A stretch of 64,000 bases of DNA, taken from positions 496,001 through 560,000 of the forward strand of contig CP127384.1 of the NCBI GenBank assembly GCA_030285985.1. The letters are read 5' to 3'. Made by a program: the position numbers and the translations under genes. The stretch comes from Aquidulcibacter paucihalophilus. Lineage in GTDB: Bacteria > Pseudomonadota > Alphaproteobacteria > Caulobacterales > Caulobacteraceae. Of the stretch, positions 48,412 through 58,647 are shown one piece after another (positions within the stretch are counted from its first letter, which is position 1; each line of letters opens with the position of its first letter). A model generated the notes under the pieces. It saw nothing but the letters and a program-made list of their open reading frames with translations, was not told the DNA's origin and ran no database searches.

Positions 48412-49215
48412 CTAGAGGCTGGCCCGCCGCAACGTCACCAGCGCCTGCTCGCGGATTCCGACGTCGCCGACAGCCAGAATCTGGCCGCTGCCGTCCGGTG
48501 TCTCGCCGCGCCAGTTGGTGACCGCGCCGCCGGCCGCTTCAATCACGGGAACCAAAGCGGACCAGTCCCAGACCTTCAGCCCGCTTTCGACCACCAGGTC
48601 GATCCGGCCCGCGGCCAGCATGGCGTAGGCATAGGCGTCGCAACCCAGCCGGGCCAGCCGGGCGGCGGCGCGCACCTGGGTCCACGCCCCCAGTTCGGCA
48701 CCGGTGAACAGGTCGGGGTCGGTGGTGGCGATGAGGGCGTCGGTCAGGCGGGGGCAGGGCCGAACGGCCAGCGGCGTCTCGCCTCCGCCCTTGAGCAGAC
48801 GCGCGCCCGACGGGCCGCCGAGGAAGATTTCATCCAGATACGGCTGGCCGATCACGCCGACGGTCGGCCGGCCTTCGCTGCGCAGGGCGATCAGATTGGT
48901 CCAGAGGGGCAGGCCGGCGATGAAGGCGCGGGTGCCGTCGATGGGATCGAGGATCCAGACATGGTCGGCGTCCGGCCGGTCCTCGCCATATTCCTCCCCG
49001 ATCACGCCGTGATCGGGATAGCGGGCCGCGATCAGGCTGCGGATCGCCGCCTCGGCCTCGCGGTCGGCCTGGGTCACCGGATCGAAGGCACCCGGGCCGC
49101 CCTTGTCGGTCTCCTCATACGCGCCGCGGAAATACGGCAGGGAGATGCGGGCGGCCTCGCGGGCCAGGTCGACGGCGAACAGTTCGTACTCGGTCATGAC
49201 AGGCGGGATACTCAC
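48412..49215 (-). CDS. hisN: Inositol-monophosphatase-family protein, probable histidinol-phosphatase
   Basis: A 267-residue phosphatase. Metal sites are visible in IGEEYGEDRPDADHVWILD (E, then D in WILDPIDGTRAF) and in KVWDWSALVPVIEAAGG. The early DPVTQADREAEAAI segment is also typical. The group includes HisN-type histidinol-phosphatases, inositol phosphatases and CysQ; HisN is preferred because the segment FIAGLPLWTNLIAL matches it. The GTG at 49215 has AAGGCGGGG upstream; ATG 49197 is a reasonable alternative. Confidence 0.8.
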   Translation of the reverse strand: MSIPPVMTEYELFAVDLAREAARISLPYFRGAYEETDKGGPGAFDPVTQADREAEAAIRSLIAARYPDHGVIGEEYGEDRPDADHVWILDPIDGTRAFIAGLPLWTNLIALRSEGRPTVGVIGQPYLDEIFLGGPSGARLLKGGGETPLAVRPCPRLTDALIATTDPDLFTGAELGAWTQVRAAARLARLGCDAYAYAMLAAGRIDLVVESGLKVWDWSALVPVIEAAGGAVTNWRGETPDGSGQILAVGDVGIREQALVTLRRASL

Positions 49216-49244
49216 GCCCCGCCTTCATGTCACTTTGTTAGTGG

Positions 49245-49332
49245 CCTACCGCCTCGCGGCTACTTGAGGCCGGTTGCAGGTCGCGCCGTGCAATGCGCGA
49301 GACCGCCCTCAAGTAGCGCGAAGCGCGGTAGG
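49245..49332. repeat. Long imperfect inverted repeat between the XRE gene and hisN
   Basis: The arms 49245-49274 and 49302-49332 match at most of 30 positions: CCTACCGC..GGCTACTTGAGG..GGT against its complement. The 27-nt loop is GC-rich. The stem starts 8 bp beyond the XRE stop on the minus strand, so it probably terminates that transcript; part of it reads like GCG/CGC hairpin pairs seen elsewhere in the window. Confidence 0.5.
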
Positions 49333-49339
49333 GCAAACA

Positions 49340-49717
49340 TCAGGCCGCGTCGCCTTCGGCGTGCAGAGACTTGGCGAGATCGAGCAGGCGGCGGCGCGGA
49401 CGCTCACCCAGCTGGTAGTAGGCCTGGATCAGGTCGAGGGTTTCTTTGCGGGAAAACATCTCGCCGCCCTGGTTGGCCGCCTCCTTGCGTTCGATCGCTT
49501 CTTCGAGGCCGTCGTAGAAATAGCTGACGGGCGATTCCAGCGCTTCGGCCAGTTGCCACAGGCGCGCGGCCGAGATGCGGTTGGCGCCGCATTCGTATTT
49601 CTGGATCTGCTGGAAACGGATCCCGACCTGGGTGGCCAGCTGTTGTTGCGTCAGGCCCAGAAGGCGCCGGCGGCGGCGCAGGCGGCGGCCCAGGTGGAGG
49701 TCGATATCGGTGGCCAT
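49340..49717 (-). CDS. XRE-family transcriptional regulator
   Basis: A 125-residue DNA-binding protein with a helix-turn-helix at about 13-65 (GRRLRRRRRLLGLTQQQLAT..IRFQQIQKYECGANRI). The C-terminal region (EMFSRKETLDLIQAYYQLG) is a conserved tail seen in Caulobacterales XRE proteins. The ATG at 49717 was chosen for homology start and AGGGGA upstream; the longer frame is non-homologous. Target genes are unknown. Confidence 0.85.
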   Translation of the reverse strand: MATDIDLHLGRRLRRRRRLLGLTQQQLATQVGIRFQQIQKYECGANRISAARLWQLAEALESPVSYFYDGLEEAIERKEAANQGGEMFSRKETLDLIQAYYQLGERPRRRLLDLAKSLHAEGDAA

Positions 49718-49910
49718 GGCCCAATTTCCCCTTGTTGGCGCGCTGTCCCGAAGCGGGACGGCTCGCCCTTCAAGTGGCAAGCACCATGCCGCGCTCCCGT
49801 GACGGGGGATTGTCAATGAGCGGCGTTTTGCGGCCCGCCGCGCAACCGTTGCCGCATCAGCGCATTACCGCGACAGAGCGATCGCGCTTGGGAATGTCAG
49901 GAGAAACACT

Positions 49911-50165
49911 ATGGGCTTGGGAATTATCGGCTGGATAGTCATCGGTATCGTCGCCGGCTGGCTGGCTGAAAAGGTCATGGGCCGGAGCCACGGTCTGGTC
50001 ACCAATCTGATCGTCGGCGTCATCGGCGCCCTGCTGGGTGGCTGGATCTCCGGCCAGTTCCTCGGCATGGCCGTGGGCGGCTTCAACGTCATGACGCTGC
50101 TGGTTGCCTTCCTCGGCGCCTGTCTGCTGCTGTTCCTTCTGGGACTGGTGAAGCGCCGCGCCTGA
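49911..50165 (+). CDS. GlsB/YeaQ/YmgE family stress-response membrane protein
   Basis: An 84-residue inner-membrane protein with three hydrophobic helices. GIIGWIVIGIVAGWLAEKVMG, VTNLIVGVIGALLGGWISG and the C-terminal VKRR anchor match the family. Relatives (Transgly_assoc) are induced by stress, but their molecular role is not settled. AGGAGA lies 8 nt before the ATG and a strong terminator follows. Confidence 0.92.
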   Translation: MGLGIIGWIVIGIVAGWLAEKVMGRSHGLVTNLIVGVIGALLGGWISGQFLGMAVGGFNVMTLLVAFLGACLLLFLLGLVKRRA

Positions 50166-50188
50166 ACGACCATTGCCTGAAACGACGA

Positions 50189-50219
50189 AGGGCGGCTCCA
50201 TAAGGAGCCGCCCTTTTTC
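50189..50219 (+). terminator. Rho-independent terminator after the GlsB-type gene
   Basis: AGGGCGGCTCC and GGAGCCGCCCT form a perfect 11-bp stem around ATAA, followed by five T residues. It lies about 25 bp after the stop. Confidence 0.92.
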
Positions 50220-50236
50220 TTGTCCGCTACGACGGA

Positions 50237-50788
50237 TCAGGCGCCGGGGGCGTCCGGTTCGGCCGTCTGACCTTCGTCAGGTTCCGGCGCGCCCGAGTCA
50301 TCGGCCGGCGGCAGGGTCGGCGGGGTCGCCGGAGCCATGCCGGTTTCAGCCGGTGGCGTCATCGTGCCGGCTGGCGGCATCGGGGCGGCGGCGGGTTCGG
50401 CGACGTCAGCCGCCGGGTCGGTGATCGCCGGAGCAGCGGCGAACTGGGCGGTGGTCCAGCCGACAGCGACGCCTTCGCCGTCCTGACGCACGCCGCCGGC
50501 GACGGGCACGCCGCGCAGCTGGCCATCGGTCCCGCGCACGGTCAGCTCCTGGCCGGCTTCGGTATTACGGGCGCCTTCCAGCTGGCCCAGCACGGCACCG
50601 TCCGAACCCTTGACGTCGGAGCCGGGCTGAAGGGTCAGGGTCGGCTGTTCAGCAGCCGGCTGGGCGGCCGCAGCGGCCGCGGCCGGAGCGGGTTCCTGGG
50701 TCTGCGGGGCCGTGCTGTCCTGTGCGAACGCGGGAGCGGTCATGAGGAACAGGCCGGCGACGCCAGTGAGGAGCGCGGTCTTTCGCAT
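50237..50788 (-). CDS. Exported Ala/Pro-rich protein of unknown function
   Basis: A 183-residue protein with a clear signal peptide (MRKTALLTGVAGLFLMTAPAFAQ), an Ala/Pro-rich linker, a short beta-rich repeat (SDVKGSDGAVLGQLEGARNT; LTVRGTDGQLRGVPVAGG), then a Pro/Ala/Asp-rich low-complexity tail. The strand segment resembles the PRC-barrel-like or 'preprotein' surface proteins seen in Caulobacterales. The start at 50788 has AAGGCAG upstream. No function can be assigned. Confidence 0.78.
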   Translation of the reverse strand: MRKTALLTGVAGLFLMTAPAFAQDSTAPQTQEPAPAAAAAAAQPAAEQPTLTLQPGSDVKGSDGAVLGQLEGARNTEAGQELTVRGTDGQLRGVPVAGGVRQDGEGVAVGWTTAQFAAAPAITDPAADVAEPAAAPMPPAGTMTPPAETGMAPATPPTLPPADDSGAPEPDEGQTAEPDAPGA

Positions 50789-50940
50789 GATATCTGCCTT
50801 GTCTACGCGAGCGGGGAGGGCTCGCACCGACAGGGGAACACACGCTGTGGCCGTTTGTTTCGACCGCCCCGAAATGACCTTGGGTCTGCCCGGATTGGCC
50901 GATTCAGGCGCGATGCGTGCCACAAGGCCGCGTCGGATCG

Positions 50941-50957
50941 ACAAGGCGAAGCCTTGT
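50941..50957 (-). terminator. Hairpin downstream of typA
   Basis: ACAAGGC and GCCTTGT form a perfect 7-bp stem with a 3-nt loop, 23 bp past the typA stop on the minus strand. No T-run follows, so it may be a weak terminator or a 3' stabiliser. Confidence 0.45.
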
Positions 50958-50980
50958 GACCGCGGCCCAATGGAAGACTC

Positions 50981-52810
<1,830 letters not shown>

Positions 52811-52995
52811 TTGACTATCAGACGTGCAAGGCGGCCGGCCCGGGCGAAAGTTTGGGACGGCGGCTGGGTTCAGGCGACGGTGCGGGGAGCGCGCGCCTCT
52901 TACAGGGGCGCACGCGGAAACGCCAGTGCGTGACGAACACGCACCGGCGTAACGGCGGTTCTATCGCCGAGGAAAGCGGCGACGAGAGGGCGGCG

Positions 52996-55053
52996 TCAGA
53001 CTTTCGCCGACCGGTTCCGCACCCATCCGTAGAGCGTCAGCGTCAGCACGGCGAAGGCTGCGAGCCCCGCCAGCATGGCCGGCCAGGTCGAGCCCTCGGG
53101 CAACATGGCGAAGGGCGCGTCATTGCCGGTGGCGACGATGACCCCCGCCGTCATGACCAGGAACAGGCTCTCGCCCACGATCAGGCCCGAGGCGAGCAGC
53201 ACGCCCATCCGGCGGCCGACGTCGGCGAACCGGGTGTTCTTGATCGCCTTGTCGTAGAACCAGCCACAGATCGCCCCGACCACCAGCATCGTGGTCACGG
53301 CCGCCGGCAGGTAGAAGCCGATGCCCACGGCCAGCGGCGGCAGTTTCATCCTGCCCTTGGTGGCACCGTTCAGCACGGCGTCCAGGATGATGATCACCAC
53401 GCCGATGGCGGCGCCGAGGCCGATCAGGTCCCAGCGCAGGTCGCCGCCGATGACCCCCTTGGCGAGGGCCGAGATCAGGGTCGCCTGCGGGGCGGCCAGA
53501 GGCTCGTCTGCGATACCGGCCGGACCGCCCTCGAAGCCGAAGGCCTTGTTCAGCAGGTTCAGGATCAGGGGGATGACGATGGCGCCGGCGAAGACGCCGA
53601 CGATCAGGGCCGTCTGCTGCCGCCACGGCGTGGCCTGCACCAGCTGGCCGGTCTTCAGGTCCTGAAGGTTGTCGTTGGCGATGACGGCGACGGCGAAGAC
53701 GACCGCCGTCACGATCAGGGCGAAGGCCACCACCGACGGGTCTGCGGGCAGACCGGCGAGGGCCAGCACGCCCAGCATCAGCACCGAGGCGATGACGATG
53801 GCGAGGATGCCCACGCCCGACACCGGGCTGTTCGACGAGCCGATCAGCCCGGCCATGTAGCCGCAGATGGCCGCCACGGCGAAGCCGATGAAGACCACAT
53901 AGATCAGGCCGCCGCCGACCAGCAGGGCGGTCGAGCCGGCCAGGGTCGGATTGCCCTGGGCGAACCAGGCCAGGATGAAGCCGATGCCGACCAGGCAGGC
54001 GACCGACAGGCCGGCGACGATGTTGATCGGAATGTCCTGCTCGGTGCGGTCCAGCACCTCGCCGCTCTGGCGGCGCCGGTTGGCGGCCAGGGCCGAGGTC
54101 AGGCCGCCGATCAGCGGGCCGGCCAGTTTGATCAGGGTCCAGATGGCGGCCACGCCAATGACGCCCGCGCCCGTGAACCGGACCTCGCGCCGCCAGACCG
54201 TGCTGGCCAGCTCCTCGGCGCTCACGCCCGCGGGCAGGGTGGTCGCGATCGACGGAATGCCGTGCGCCGTCAGCCAGGCGATGGTCTCGGGCGAGGTCAG
54301 GACCGGCACGGCGATGCACCAGGCCAGGATCAGGCCGAACAGCTGGGCCAGACCCACGCTGAGGCCGATCAGGTGACCGGCGCCCAGAAGCGCGAACTGC
54401 ATGCCGAAGCCGATGCCCGTCGCGCCGCCGCCCAGGGAGGCCGGCAGTTTGATGAACCGCGCCGCCTCGCCGGCGAACACGCGTCCGGCGACCAGCAGGG
54501 CGTAGCCGGCCGAAACGATGGAGCCCCAGATCACGACCCACAGGCCCGACGCATTCTCACGCACCGCGCTCTCGGTCTGTTCGGCACCGCGCGAACCGAC
54601 GGTCAGGACCTCGGCCGCGGCGACGCCCTCGGGATAGGGCAGGCCGGCGTCAACGACGAGCGCGCGGCGCAGGGGAATGGAGAAGGTCACGCCGAGGATG
54701 CCGCCGAAGACGCAGATCAGCACCGATTCCCAGAACGGGAACTCCAGCCACCAGCCGACCATGACCAGGCCGGGCAGGACGAAGATGATGGAACTCATGG
54801 CACCGCCAACCGATGCCACGGTCTGGACGGTCATGTTCTCCCAGATGGTCGAGTCCTTGAACATCCGCAGGATGGCCATGGAAATGACCGCCGCCGGGAT
54901 GGCCGAGGCGAAGGTCAGCCCGACCTTCAGACCCAGATAGGTGTTGGCGGCGGTGAAGACGACGGCCAGCAGACAGCCCAGCACCAGGGCGCGCAGCGTC
55001 AGTTCGATCCGTTTGACGCCGCTGACGGGCGCGCTCGCGGGTGTGTCGGTCAT
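52996..55053 (-). CDS. OPT-family oligopeptide transporter
   Basis: A 685-residue inner-membrane protein with about 14-16 hydrophobic segments. RALVLGCLLAVVFTAANTYLGL near the N-terminus, NMTVQTVASVGGAMSSIIFV, and LPYPEGVAAAEVL match the OPT family (TIGR00728 group). Bacterial OPT proteins are thought to import peptides or metal chelates. Its substrate is unknown. It is separated from typA by a 185-bp spacer and precedes a divergent cytochrome gene. Confidence 0.92.
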   Translation of the reverse strand: MTDTPASAPVSGVKRIELTLRALVLGCLLAVVFTAANTYLGLKVGLTFASAIPAAVISMAILRMFKDSTIWENMTVQTVASVGGAMSSIIFVLPGLVMVGWWLEFPFWESVLICVFGGILGVTFSIPLRRALVVDAGLPYPEGVAAAEVLTVGSRGAEQTESAVRENASGLWVVIWGSIVSAGYALLVAGRVFAGEAARFIKLPASLGGGATGIGFGMQFALLGAGHLIGLSVGLAQLFGLILAWCIAVPVLTSPETIAWLTAHGIPSIATTLPAGVSAEELASTVWRREVRFTGAGVIGVAAIWTLIKLAGPLIGGLTSALAANRRRQSGEVLDRTEQDIPINIVAGLSVACLVGIGFILAWFAQGNPTLAGSTALLVGGGLIYVVFIGFAVAAICGYMAGLIGSSNSPVSGVGILAIVIASVLMLGVLALAGLPADPSVVAFALIVTAVVFAVAVIANDNLQDLKTGQLVQATPWRQQTALIVGVFAGAIVIPLILNLLNKAFGFEGGPAGIADEPLAAPQATLISALAKGVIGGDLRWDLIGLGAAIGVVIIILDAVLNGATKGRMKLPPLAVGIGFYLPAAVTTMLVVGAICGWFYDKAIKNTRFADVGRRMGVLLASGLIVGESLFLVMTAGVIVATGNDAPFAMLPEGSTWPAMLAGLAAFAVLTLTLYGWVRNRSAKV

Positions 55054-55191
55054 TTGGGTTTCCTCTCCCTCGTTGCCGCGGAGGTAAGCCGGAAAGCGCC
55101 CGGGTGGCTAGAGGCAAGTGCCTGGAACCCGTTCGCTCATTGACAGCGGCCATGGTCCGGCGGAGCCTCGCCTCAAACGGGGAGAGACACG

Positions 55192-55650
55192 ATGAAGCGG
55201 ATACTGACAGCGGCCGTGGTCGGCCTCATGTGCCTCGGCGGTACGGCCGGTGCCCAGGATGCCCGCACCCCCTCGGCCGATATTGTCGAGGCGCGGCAGG
55301 CGGCGATGATGCTTTCGGGCGTCGCCATGGGCTCCATCAAGGCGGCCATCGACGCCGGCCAGCCGATCGCCAGCCAGCGCTTCCCGACCCGCGCCCTGTC
55401 GCGCTGGGCCCATGCCGTCCCCGGTGCCTTCCCCGCCGGCAGCGGTGCCGAGGCGGGTGTGCGGACCAACGCCAAACCCGAGATCTGGAGCGACCGCGCC
55501 GGCTTCGAGGCGAAGGCCGCCGACTACGCCGCCGCCGCCGACCGCCTCGCCGAACTCGCCGCCGGCGAGGACGCCGCCGCCTTCGCCGCCCAGTGGGCCG
55601 TGGTGCGGGCGAGCTGCCAGTCGTGCCACGACGGGTACAAGGCAGGCTGA
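55192..55650 (+). CDS. Cytochrome c'-type protein
   Basis: A 152-residue periplasmic haem protein. It has a signal peptide (KRILTAAVVGLMCLGGTAGAQ), a four-helix-bundle-like middle part, and a single C-terminal haem site CQSCHDGYKAG, typical of cytochrome c'. Length and position of CxxCH match the family. Cytochrome c' is linked to NO binding or electron transfer. The gene is divergent from the OPT transporter and followed by repeat B and mutM. Confidence 0.9.
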   Translation: MKRILTAAVVGLMCLGGTAGAQDARTPSADIVEARQAAMMLSGVAMGSIKAAIDAGQPIASQRFPTRALSRWAHAVPGAFPAGSGAEAGVRTNAKPEIWSDRAGFEAKAADYAAAADRLAELAAGEDAAAFAAQWAVVRASCQSCHDGYKAG

Positions 55651-55655
55651 GGTCG

Positions 55656-55741
55656 TAGGGCTTAGGGCTTAGGAAGTAGGAACTGGGCTGCTAGACCGAT
55701 CCTGGTCATCCCTAACACCTAAGCCCCAACACCTAAGCCCT
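55656..55741. repeat. Heptamer-arm inverted repeat B
   Basis: The left arm (about 55656-55680) repeats GGGCTTA (TAGGGCTTAGGGCTTAGG) and the right arm (55711-55741) carries its complement CCTAAGCCCC..CCTAAGCCCT. AGGGCTTAGG pairs over 10 bp; the rest is degenerate. The roughly 30-nt loop contains GACC/GGTC pairs. The right arm ends 5 bp before the mutM ATG. Confidence 0.7.
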
Positions 55742-55746
55742 CCGTC

Positions 55747-56610
55747 ATGCCAGAGCTTCCCGAGGTCGAAACCGTCCGTCGTGGCCTTGAGCCCGTGCTC
55801 ACCGGCGCGCGCCTGACCCGCGTGCGCCAGAACCGGCCGGACCTGCGCTTTCCCTTCCCCGAGCGGTTCGTCGAGCGTCTCGAGGGCGCGACCGTCGAAC
55901 GCCTCGACCGCCGCGCCAAGTACCTGCTCTTCCCCCTGTCGACCGGCGAGACCTGGGTCAGCCACCTCGGCATGACCGGCCGCTTCACCCTCGACGGCGA
56001 ACAGCTGGGCGAGTTCGAGGAGGCCGCGCCCATCGCCGGCAAGCACGAGCATATGAGCCTCTGTGCCCTGCGCGACGGCGTCACGACCCGCGTCGGTTTC
56101 GCCGACGCCCGCCGCTTCGGCTTCATGGGCCTGATCCCTACGGACGCGGTCGAGGCCCATCCGTGGTTCGCCGCCCTCGGCCCCGAGCCGCTCGGCAACG
56201 GCTTCTCCGGCGCGCACCTCGCCGAGGCCTTCTCGGGCCGCAAGCAGAACATCAAGGTCAGCCTGCTGGACCAGCGCAACGTCGCCGGCCTCGGCAACAT
56301 CTATGTCTGCGAGGCTCTCTACCGCGCCCGCATCTCGCCGCTGGTCGCCGCCGGAAAGGTCTCGAAGCCCCGGCTCGAAACCCTCGCCGCCGTGGTCCGC
56401 GACGTCCTCAACGAGGCCATCCTCGCCGGCGGCTCGACGCTCAAGGATTTCGCCAACGCCGACGGCGGCCAGGGCTATTTCCAGCATCGCTTCGACGTCT
56501 ACGGCCGCGAGGGCCAGCCTTGCCTGGCGGAGGGGTGTTCCGGCGTCATCAAACGCACCGTCCAGGCCGGCCGCTCGACCTTCTGGTGTCCGGTCTGTCA
56601 GAAGCGGTGA
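55747..56610 (+). CDS. mutM: Formamidopyrimidine-DNA glycosylase
   Basis: A 287-residue base-excision repair enzyme. The catalytic N-terminus MPELPEVETVRRGLEP (Pro2 and Glu3) is intact, the helix-two-turn-helix KVSLLDQRNVAGLGNIYVCE is clear, and the C-terminal zinc finger has C..C and C..C in GQPCLAEGCSG and FWCPVCQ. It removes 8-oxoguanine and related lesions. The stop lies inside the first unit of repeat C. The gene has an inverted repeat on each side. Confidence 0.96.
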   Translation: MPELPEVETVRRGLEPVLTGARLTRVRQNRPDLRFPFPERFVERLEGATVERLDRRAKYLLFPLSTGETWVSHLGMTGRFTLDGEQLGEFEEAAPIAGKHEHMSLCALRDGVTTRVGFADARRFGFMGLIPTDAVEAHPWFAALGPEPLGNGFSGAHLAEAFSGRKQNIKVSLLDQRNVAGLGNIYVCEALYRARISPLVAAGKVSKPRLETLAAVVRDVLNEAILAGGSTLKDFANADGGQGYFQHRFDVYGREGQPCLAEGCSGVIKRTVQAGRSTFWCPVCQKR

Positions 56611-56714
56611 TTGGTGATTGGTGATTGGTGGTTGGTGATTGGTGTCTTCTGAGCGACCGTTCCGCCGCCTGTTCTTCACACCCGCCAATCACCAACCACC
56701 AATCACCAACCACC
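56606..56714. repeat. Heptamer-arm inverted repeat C
   Basis: The left arm (56606-56643) repeats GGTGATT/GGTGGTT and starts within the mutM stop codon. GATTGGTGGTTGGTGATTGG at 56623-56642 pairs perfectly with 56685-56704 (20 bp). The loop is about 42 nt. The right arm ends 2 bp before the ATG of the DUF1697 gene, so it probably lies in that gene's leader. Confidence 0.8.
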
Positions 56715-56716
56715 CC

Positions 56717-57256
56717 ATGACCCACCGCATCATCCTCTTCCGCGGCATGAACACCGGCGGCGTCCGCGCTCCGGTGGCGGAACAGCGCGTCATGGCCGCC
56801 GCCATGGGACTGAAGAACCCCCGCACCCTTCTCGCCAGCGGCAATCTGGTGGTCGAGACCGACTGCGCCCCGGACGCTCTCGAACACGATATCGAGGCCG
56901 CGATGGAGAAGACCTTCGGCCTCAAGGTCGCCGCCATGGTCCGGACGCGTGAGCAGTGGGCCGCGCTCATCGCCGCCAATCCGTTCGCCGCAGAAGCTAC
57001 CGCCCATCCCTCGAAAATGCTGGCCATGGTCATGAAGGCCGGGATCAGGGACGGCGCGCTCGAGGCCTGCCGCGACCTGGCCGAAGGCGGTGAACGGGTC
57101 GAGGCGATCGAAGACGTCCTCTATTTCTGGTTCCCCAACGGGCAGGGCGAGAGCGGCATCTTCAAAAAGGCCATGCCCCGCATGCTGGGCATGGGCACCG
57201 GCCGCAACTGGAACACCGTCCTCAAGCTGGCGGACATGGTCGGGCTGACGCGGTAA
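56717..57256 (+). CDS. DUF1697 family protein
   Basis: A 179-residue soluble protein matching DUF1697: ILFRGMNTGGVRAPVAEQRV, then NPRTLLASGNLVVE and MVRTREQWAALIAANPF, ending KKAMPRMLGMGTGRNWNTVLK. The family is widespread and uncharacterised. The ATG at 56717 begins the conserved region; the frame extends upstream through the repeat arm only. No normal ribosome-binding site is visible because the repeat's C-rich arm is adjacent, so expression may depend on the repeat's folding. Confidence 0.87.
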   Translation: MTHRIILFRGMNTGGVRAPVAEQRVMAAAMGLKNPRTLLASGNLVVETDCAPDALEHDIEAAMEKTFGLKVAAMVRTREQWAALIAANPFAAEATAHPSKMLAMVMKAGIRDGALEACRDLAEGGERVEAIEDVLYFWFPNGQGESGIFKKAMPRMLGMGTGRNWNTVLKLADMVGLTR

Positions 57257-57266
57257 GGAGCGGGCC

Positions 57267-57716
57267 ATGACCCACCGCCGCACCCATCTCTGGATCAGCT
57301 TCATCGTCGGCCTCGCCGTCTGGGGCGCCTATTTCGGCCATTTCCTGCAGCAGATGCAGCGCGGCGAGACGGGCGGCCTGGCCCTCTGGTTCCTCGGCGC
57401 CCTGGCTGTGATCGTTCTCGCCGAGACCGTGGCCACCGGCCTGATCGCCTGGCTGTTCCGCCGTCGCGCCCGCGTGCTGGACGAAGGCCCGACGCTCGAC
57501 GCCGCGCTGAAGGCCAGCCACGTCGCCCTGATGCTGCTCATCGGCCTCGCCCTGACCGCGGCCGCGGCGCTCGCCTTCGCCTCCCTGTTCGGCTGGAGCC
57601 TCGACCTGTCCGGCGCGCGCGGTCAGGTCATCGCCGCCAACGCCCTTCTGGCCATGGTGGTGAGCGCGGAACTGCTGCGGGCGGGGCTGACCCTGGCGCT
57701 GATCCCGCGCCGCTGA
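57267..57716 (+). CDS. Small inner-membrane protein of unknown function
   Basis: A 149-residue protein with four hydrophobic segments (about 8-28, 42-65, 84-107 and 122-145), joined by short loops, one rich in arginines (FRRRARVLDEGP). It follows the DUF1697 gene by 10 bp with GGAGCGG before the ATG, so the two are probably one operon. I do not recognise the family. Confidence 0.75.
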   Translation: MTHRRTHLWISFIVGLAVWGAYFGHFLQQMQRGETGGLALWFLGALAVIVLAETVATGLIAWLFRRRARVLDEGPTLDAALKASHVALMLLIGLALTAAAALAFASLFGWSLDLSGARGQVIAANALLAMVVSAELLRAGLTLALIPRR

Positions 57717-57720
57717 AGCG

Positions 57721-57827
57721 GGTGGTTGGTGGTTGGTGGTTAGTGATTGCACCGCAGCCACCGGAGCCTGAAAACGTCGTGCCGATGTTGGACGCATTAA
57801 CCACCAACCACTAATCACCAATCACCC
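57721..57827. repeat. Heptamer-arm inverted repeat D
   Basis: The left arm (57721-57750) repeats GGTGGTT with GTGATTG at its end; the right arm (about 57797-57827) carries CCACCAACCACTAATCACC. GTGGTTGGTGGTTA at 57729-57742 pairs perfectly with 57798-57811. The loop is about 50 nt. It starts 4 bp after the membrane-protein stop and ends 29 bp before the enoyl-CoA hydratase start. Confidence 0.75.
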
Positions 57828-57855
57828 GACACATCTCGTCTCCGGAAGCCCGCCC

Positions 57856-58644
57856 ATGGCCGACACCTATTCCACCCTCCTGATCGAACGCCACGCTGAC
57901 GGCTATGCGCTGGTGACCCTGAACCGGCCCGAGGCGCTGAACGCCCTCAACTCGGCGCTGTTCAGGGACCTGTCGGACTTCCTCGACAGCGTCGAGCACG
58001 ATGACAGCGTCCGCTGCCTCATCCTGACCGGCTCGGGCGACAAGGCCTTCGCCGCCGGCGCCGACATCAAGGAGATGTCGGACCAGACCTATGCCCAGAT
58101 GTATACGGGCAATTTCTTCGCCCTCGGCCACGACCGCATCACCCGTTTCCGCAAGCCGATCATTGCGGCGGTCAACGGCTTCGCCCTCGGCGGCGGCTGC
58201 GAACTGGCCATGCTGTGCGACTTCATCGTGGCCTCGGAGAAGGCCAAATTCGGCCAGCCCGAGATCAACCTCGGCGTCGCTCCCGGCATCGGCGGCTCCC
58301 AGCGCCTGACCCGTCTGGTCGGCAAGTCCAAGGCCATGGACATGGTCCTGACTGCCCGGATGATGGATGCCGCCGAGGCCGAACGCGCCGGCCTCGCCAG
58401 CCGCGTCGTCCCGCACGAGACCCTGCTGGACGAGGTCCGCAAGATCGCCGCGAAGATCGCCTCGCAAAGCCCGCTCGCCGTCATGGCCAACAAGGAAATG
58501 GTCAATGCCGCCCTCGAGACCACCCTGACCCAGGGCGTCCAGTTCGAGCGCCGCCTGTTCCACTCCCTCTTCGCCTTCGAGGACCAGAAGGAGGGCATGG
58601 CGGCCTTCGTCGAGAAGCGGAAGCCGGTCTTCACGGGGAAATAG
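57856..58644 (+). CDS. Enoyl-CoA hydratase
   Basis: A 262-residue crotonase-fold enzyme. The oxyanion-hole GSGDKAFAAGADIKEM and the catalytic-Glu segments GFALGGGCELAMLCD and FGQPEINLGVAPGIGGSQRL are standard for short-chain enoyl-CoA hydratases. It hydrates 2-enoyl-CoA (for example crotonyl-CoA) in fatty acid and amino acid oxidation. It follows repeat D and precedes a DUF4241 gene by 3 bp, so they form one transcript. Confidence 0.94.
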   Translation: MADTYSTLLIERHADGYALVTLNRPEALNALNSALFRDLSDFLDSVEHDDSVRCLILTGSGDKAFAAGADIKEMSDQTYAQMYTGNFFALGHDRITRFRKPIIAAVNGFALGGGCELAMLCDFIVASEKAKFGQPEINLGVAPGIGGSQRLTRLVGKSKAMDMVLTARMMDAAEAERAGLASRVVPHETLLDEVRKIAAKIASQSPLAVMANKEMVNAALETTLTQGVQFERRLFHSLFAFEDQKEGMAAFVEKRKPVFTGK

Positions 58645-58647
58645 GCC

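Noticed and set aside
56606..57827. Repeated heptamer arms considered as a CRISPR array
   Set aside because: Units are 7 nt, directly adjacent and without spacers, and they face each other across a loop. No cas genes are present.
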